Below the pieces are notes generated by a model. That model saw only the letters and a program-made list of their open reading frames with translations. It was not told where the DNA came from and searched no databases. Shown one piece after another: positions 61,596-64,000 of a stretch of 64,000 bases of DNA. This DNA is from Leadbetterella sp035299025. Its GTDB lineage: Bacteria; Bacteroidota; Bacteroidia; Cytophagales; Spirosomataceae. The stretch is taken from NCBI GenBank assembly GCA_035299025.1, contig DATGXK010000008.1:1-64000 (forward strand). The letters are read 5' to 3'. A program made the translations under genes and the position numbers. Numbering within the stretch: position 1 is the stretch's first letter; each line of letters begins with the position of its first letter.

Positions 61596-62792
61596 TTATA
61601 AATCTGAAACATCCTTCTGATTTTTTACTCCCAACAGACCTATCATCATCAATACAGCAGTAACCAAAATAACAAAAAACAAAATACCGGTATTGAAGTG
61701 CTCCAACTGCCTGTCAACAGGAATACTGTAAAACAATAGAATGGTGATCAATCCCCGAGGCATAAGAAATAACTCGGGAAGGGGGTTTTCTTTGGGATTT
61801 AGGTATTTCAGAAAAACCAACCTCACTATCAGCAAAATAACTACAATAACACTCCCCAAAATCTGAACTTCTTGTAATCCCAACTTTGCCAAATCTATGG
61901 AATAACCAAACAGAATAAAGAAAAAAGTACGGACCAAAAAGGCGGTTTCTGCTGTAACTGACTTCAATTGCCCTTCCAACTCTCTAAAATCATTTTCTTC
62001 TGGAACATACTTTCTAACCCAGCTCAGTTTTAAAAAGAACTGCCTATTGTTGATAATTAAACCAAAAAAAAGTATAATTAACAGCGAAGGTAAATGGGTG
62101 ATTTTACCCAAAGCATATAGAGCTGCCAAAACGGCAAAAATCAAAAAAAACTTTATATGCAACTTAATTTTTCCAAGATAATACACCAACAAAAAAGCAA
62201 AAAAAACGGATAAAATAATACTAAAGCCCATTTGCCCAATATAGAAAATAGCATTAAGAGGCTGGGTAGAGCCTTCGCTAATCAAATAATTAAAGAAAAG
62301 TATCCCCAGGATATCAGAAAAAGAAGATTCATAGACAAGAAATTCCTTTTTCTCGGCTGTCAACTGCCCCAAACTGGGAATCAATATGGCACTACTCACA
62401 ATAGAAAGAGGAGTAGCATAAATGAGGCATTCTATAAAAGGCTCGCGAAGCCAATAATTTAACAAGTAAGCAATTACGAATGACGAAACCAACAAAATGA
62501 TTAAGCCAGATATGAATGCCCTGAGAATCATTGCCTTCTTATCTTTGGTAATGTGCAGGTCAAGAGAGGCTTCCAAAATTATCATAATAAGGCCTAGAAT
62601 ACCGAGCACCTCAACGAGTTTATTGATGGTATATGCCGACACAATGGTACTTTTCTCAAAATAAGAAAACAGCATACCAGATCCCATCAAAAGCAAAACC
62701 GAGGGTATCCGAGTCTTGTTACTGACAATGTTGAAAAAATAAGATAAAATTATTACCGAGGCGAATATTAAAACTAAAACACTGCTTTGCAT
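61596..62792 (-). CDS. CPA2-type cation:proton antiporter (KefB-like)
   Basis: 398 residues from the ATG at 62792 (the frame is open to 62846 but only the ATG starts on a membrane helix). About 12 membrane segments are predicted. The core phrases ILEASLDLHI, ATPLSIVSSAILIPSL, YESSFSDILGILFFN and MPRGLITILLFYSIP resemble the discontinuous-helix regions of Na+/H+ and K+/H+ antiporters. It lacks a C-terminal TrkA-N domain, so it is a short form without nucleotide gating. Confidence 0.85.
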   Translation of the reverse strand: MQSSVLVLIFASVIILSYFFNIVSNKTRIPSVLLLMGSGMLFSYFEKSTIVSAYTINKLVEVLGILGLIMIILEASLDLHITKDKKAMILRAFISGLIILLVSSFVIAYLLNYWLREPFIECLIYATPLSIVSSAILIPSLGQLTAEKKEFLVYESSFSDILGILFFNYLISEGSTQPLNAIFYIGQMGFSIILSVFFAFLLVYYLGKIKLHIKFFLIFAVLAALYALGKITHLPSLLIILFFGLIINNRQFFLKLSWVRKYVPEENDFRELEGQLKSVTAETAFLVRTFFFILFGYSIDLAKLGLQEVQILGSVIVVILLIVRLVFLKYLNPKENPLPELFLMPRGLITILLFYSIPVDRQLEHFNTGILFFVILVTAVLMMIGLLGVKNQKDVSDL

Positions 62793-62891
62793 ATTTGTTG
62801 ATGGTAGGTGGTAATTACAAATAAACAAAAAATGATTCAAAGTCACCTAATAAAGTAGACGTTTCGGGAAATTCAATATTGTTTGCCAGAA

Positions 62892-62922
62892 ATAAAAAAG
62901 GCGAACCGTTTCCGATTCGCCC
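62892..62922 (-). terminator. Intrinsic terminator of gyrB
   Basis: GGCGAA (62900-62905), 10-nt loop, TTCGCC (62916-62921), with a T run on the minus strand, just after the gyrB stop at 62944. Confidence 0.82.
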
Positions 62923-62943
62923 CAGTTTATGGTCAAAGGAGTA

Positions 62944-64000
62944 TTATGCATCTACATTGGCGTACTTGGCATTGCGTTCGATAAAATCTCTACGAGGCGG
63001 TACTTCGTCGCCCATCAGCATCGAGAACAAATGATCCGCCTCTGTGGCTGACTCTATAGTTACTTGCTTCAAGGTTCTAAACTCAGGATTCATGGTAGTT
63101 GTCCAAAGCTGCTCTGGATTCATTTCTCCCAAACCTTTGTATCTTTGAATTCCCACACTCTCTTCTTTACCACCACCAGCAAGTCTTTTCACGGCAGCTT
63201 GTCTTTGTTCTTCCGTCCAACAGTATTCTTCGTCTTTTCCTTTTTTAATCAAATAGAGCGGTGGTTGAGCGATGTACAAATACCCTCTTTCGATAATTTC
63301 TTTCATAAACCTGTAGAAGAATGTAAGAATCAAAGTACGGATGTGGCTACCATCTATATCGGCATCCGTCATAATTATGATCTTGTGGTAGCGAAGTTTA
63401 TCAAGATTCAAAGCTCTTTCGTCGCCATCCTTACCCATCTGAACCCCCAAAGCGGTAAAAATATTCTTGATCTCGTCGTTTTCGTATATTTTATACTCTT
63501 GGGCCTTCTCTACGTTCAAAATCTTACCTCTCAGAGGCAAAATGGCCTGAACACTCCTATCTCTACCTTGTTTGGCTGAGCCACCGGCGGAGTCACCCTC
63601 TACCAAATAAACCTCACAAAGAGCTGGATCGGATTCGGCACAGTCGGCCAATTTACCAGGAAGGCCAGAACCTATCAAAACATTCTTACGCTGGACCATT
63701 TCTCTGGCCTTTTTGGCCGCAATACGTGCTTTGGCCGCTAAAACCACTTTATCTACAATGGTTCTGGCATCTTTTGGGTTTTCTTCCAGATAGTTTTCGA
63801 GCATTTCCTGTACACAACTACTCACAGCCGAGGTCACCTCCGAGTTACCGAGTTTTGACTTGGTTTGCCCCTCAAACTGAGGCTCTTGAACTTTTACAGA
63901 AATAACGGCCGTAAGACCTTCTCTGAAGTCATCGCCCGAAATCTCGATTTTTTCTTTGGCCAAAATACCCGATTTGTCAGCATAAGATTTCAATGTACGC
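62944..64000 (-). CDS. gyrB: DNA gyrase subunit B, C-terminal part (5' end beyond window)
   Basis: 352 codons are visible; the frame runs off the right edge. The visible part covers the end of the transducer domain (GDDFREGLTAVISVKV), then the TOPRIM domain with EVYLVEGDSAGGSAKQGRDR and the Mg-binding DADIDGSHIRTL, and the C-terminal GyrB tail with RYKGLGEMNPEQLW. It supplies the ATPase and metal site of gyrase, which supercoils DNA. ParE is the alternative; the QRKNVLIGSGLPGKLADC and RRDFIERNA phrases and the lack of a downstream parC favour GyrB. Confidence 0.93.
   Translation of the reverse strand, partial: RTLKSYADKSGILAKEKIEISGDDFREGLTAVISVKVQEPQFEGQTKSKLGNSEVTSAVSSCVQEMLENYLEENPKDARTIVDKVVLAAKARIAAKKAREMVQRKNVLIGSGLPGKLADCAESDPALCEVYLVEGDSAGGSAKQGRDRSVQAILPLRGKILNVEKAQEYKIYENDEIKNIFTALGVQMGKDGDERALNLDKLRYHKIIIMTDADIDGSHIRTLILTFFYRFMKEIIERGYLYIAQPPLYLIKKGKDEEYCWTEEQRQAAVKRLAGGGKEESVGIQRYKGLGEMNPEQLWTTTMNPEFRTLKQVTIESATEADHLFSMLMGDEVPPRRDFIERNAKYANVDA

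Overview
The window is a piece of a Bacteroidota chromosome, most likely from the order Cytophagales. The genus cannot be fixed from the sequence. The evidence is an A+T-rich base composition, exact TAnnTTTG (-7) boxes in front of several genes, little sign of Shine-Dalgarno sequences, several TTG starts, a SprB-type repeat in a giant surface protein, and the LptD / Amidase_3 / MlaD neighbourhood. No rRNA, tRNA, CRISPR array, prophage or intact insertion sequence was seen.

Layout. 1-10385 (minus strand): a PAP2/vanadium-haloperoxidase-type enzyme followed by a giant modular adhesin that runs off the left edge. It has an NHL-like propeller, a SprB repeat, Ig-like modules, SdrD_B modules and DUF11 repeats in 858-bp tandem units. 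10552-23124: housekeeping and envelope genes (argH with a TTG start, a secreted protein with a duplicated Cys domain, a PfkB kinase, LptD, Amidase_3, MlaD, TraB/GumN, an S9 peptidase). 23130-24880: a very A+T-rich island with two unrecognised ORFs, hairpin repeats, and the leftover 3' end of a second acs gene.

24889-37223 (minus strand): a lipoprotein gene and then what looks like a complete short-chain fatty acid (acetate/propionate) module. In transcription order it runs: InsA-like DNA-binding protein, outer-membrane porin, MHS-family symporter, small membrane protein, second small membrane protein translationally coupled to an SLC5-histidine kinase (CrbS/CbrA type), receiver-only response regulator, propionyl-CoA-synthetase-like enzyme, and Acs. 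Porin, symporter, sensor and activating enzymes would carry acids from outside the cell to acyl-CoA.

37383-50257: mixed genes (ABC exporter, CobW GTPase, beta-lactamase-fold hydrolase, two DinB-like proteins, GNAT, U32 protein with a coupled ferredoxin, a divergent peptide deformylase, amidohydrolase, YigZ, Tat-exported carboxylesterase, DUF1080). Two palindromic repeat clusters lie between them. 50347-57106 (minus strand): three more vanadium-haloperoxidase-type enzymes interleaved with two predicted outer-membrane proteins, giving four paralogues in the window.

57326-64000: an XRE regulator facing a coiled-coil protein with an Asn-register heptad repeat, a TSUP permease with a palindromic operator candidate, yidD, fadD, a CPA2 antiporter, and the 3' part of gyrB running off the right edge.

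The most distinctive parts are the sensor-transporter-acyl-CoA operon, the haloperoxidase cluster and the modular adhesin.
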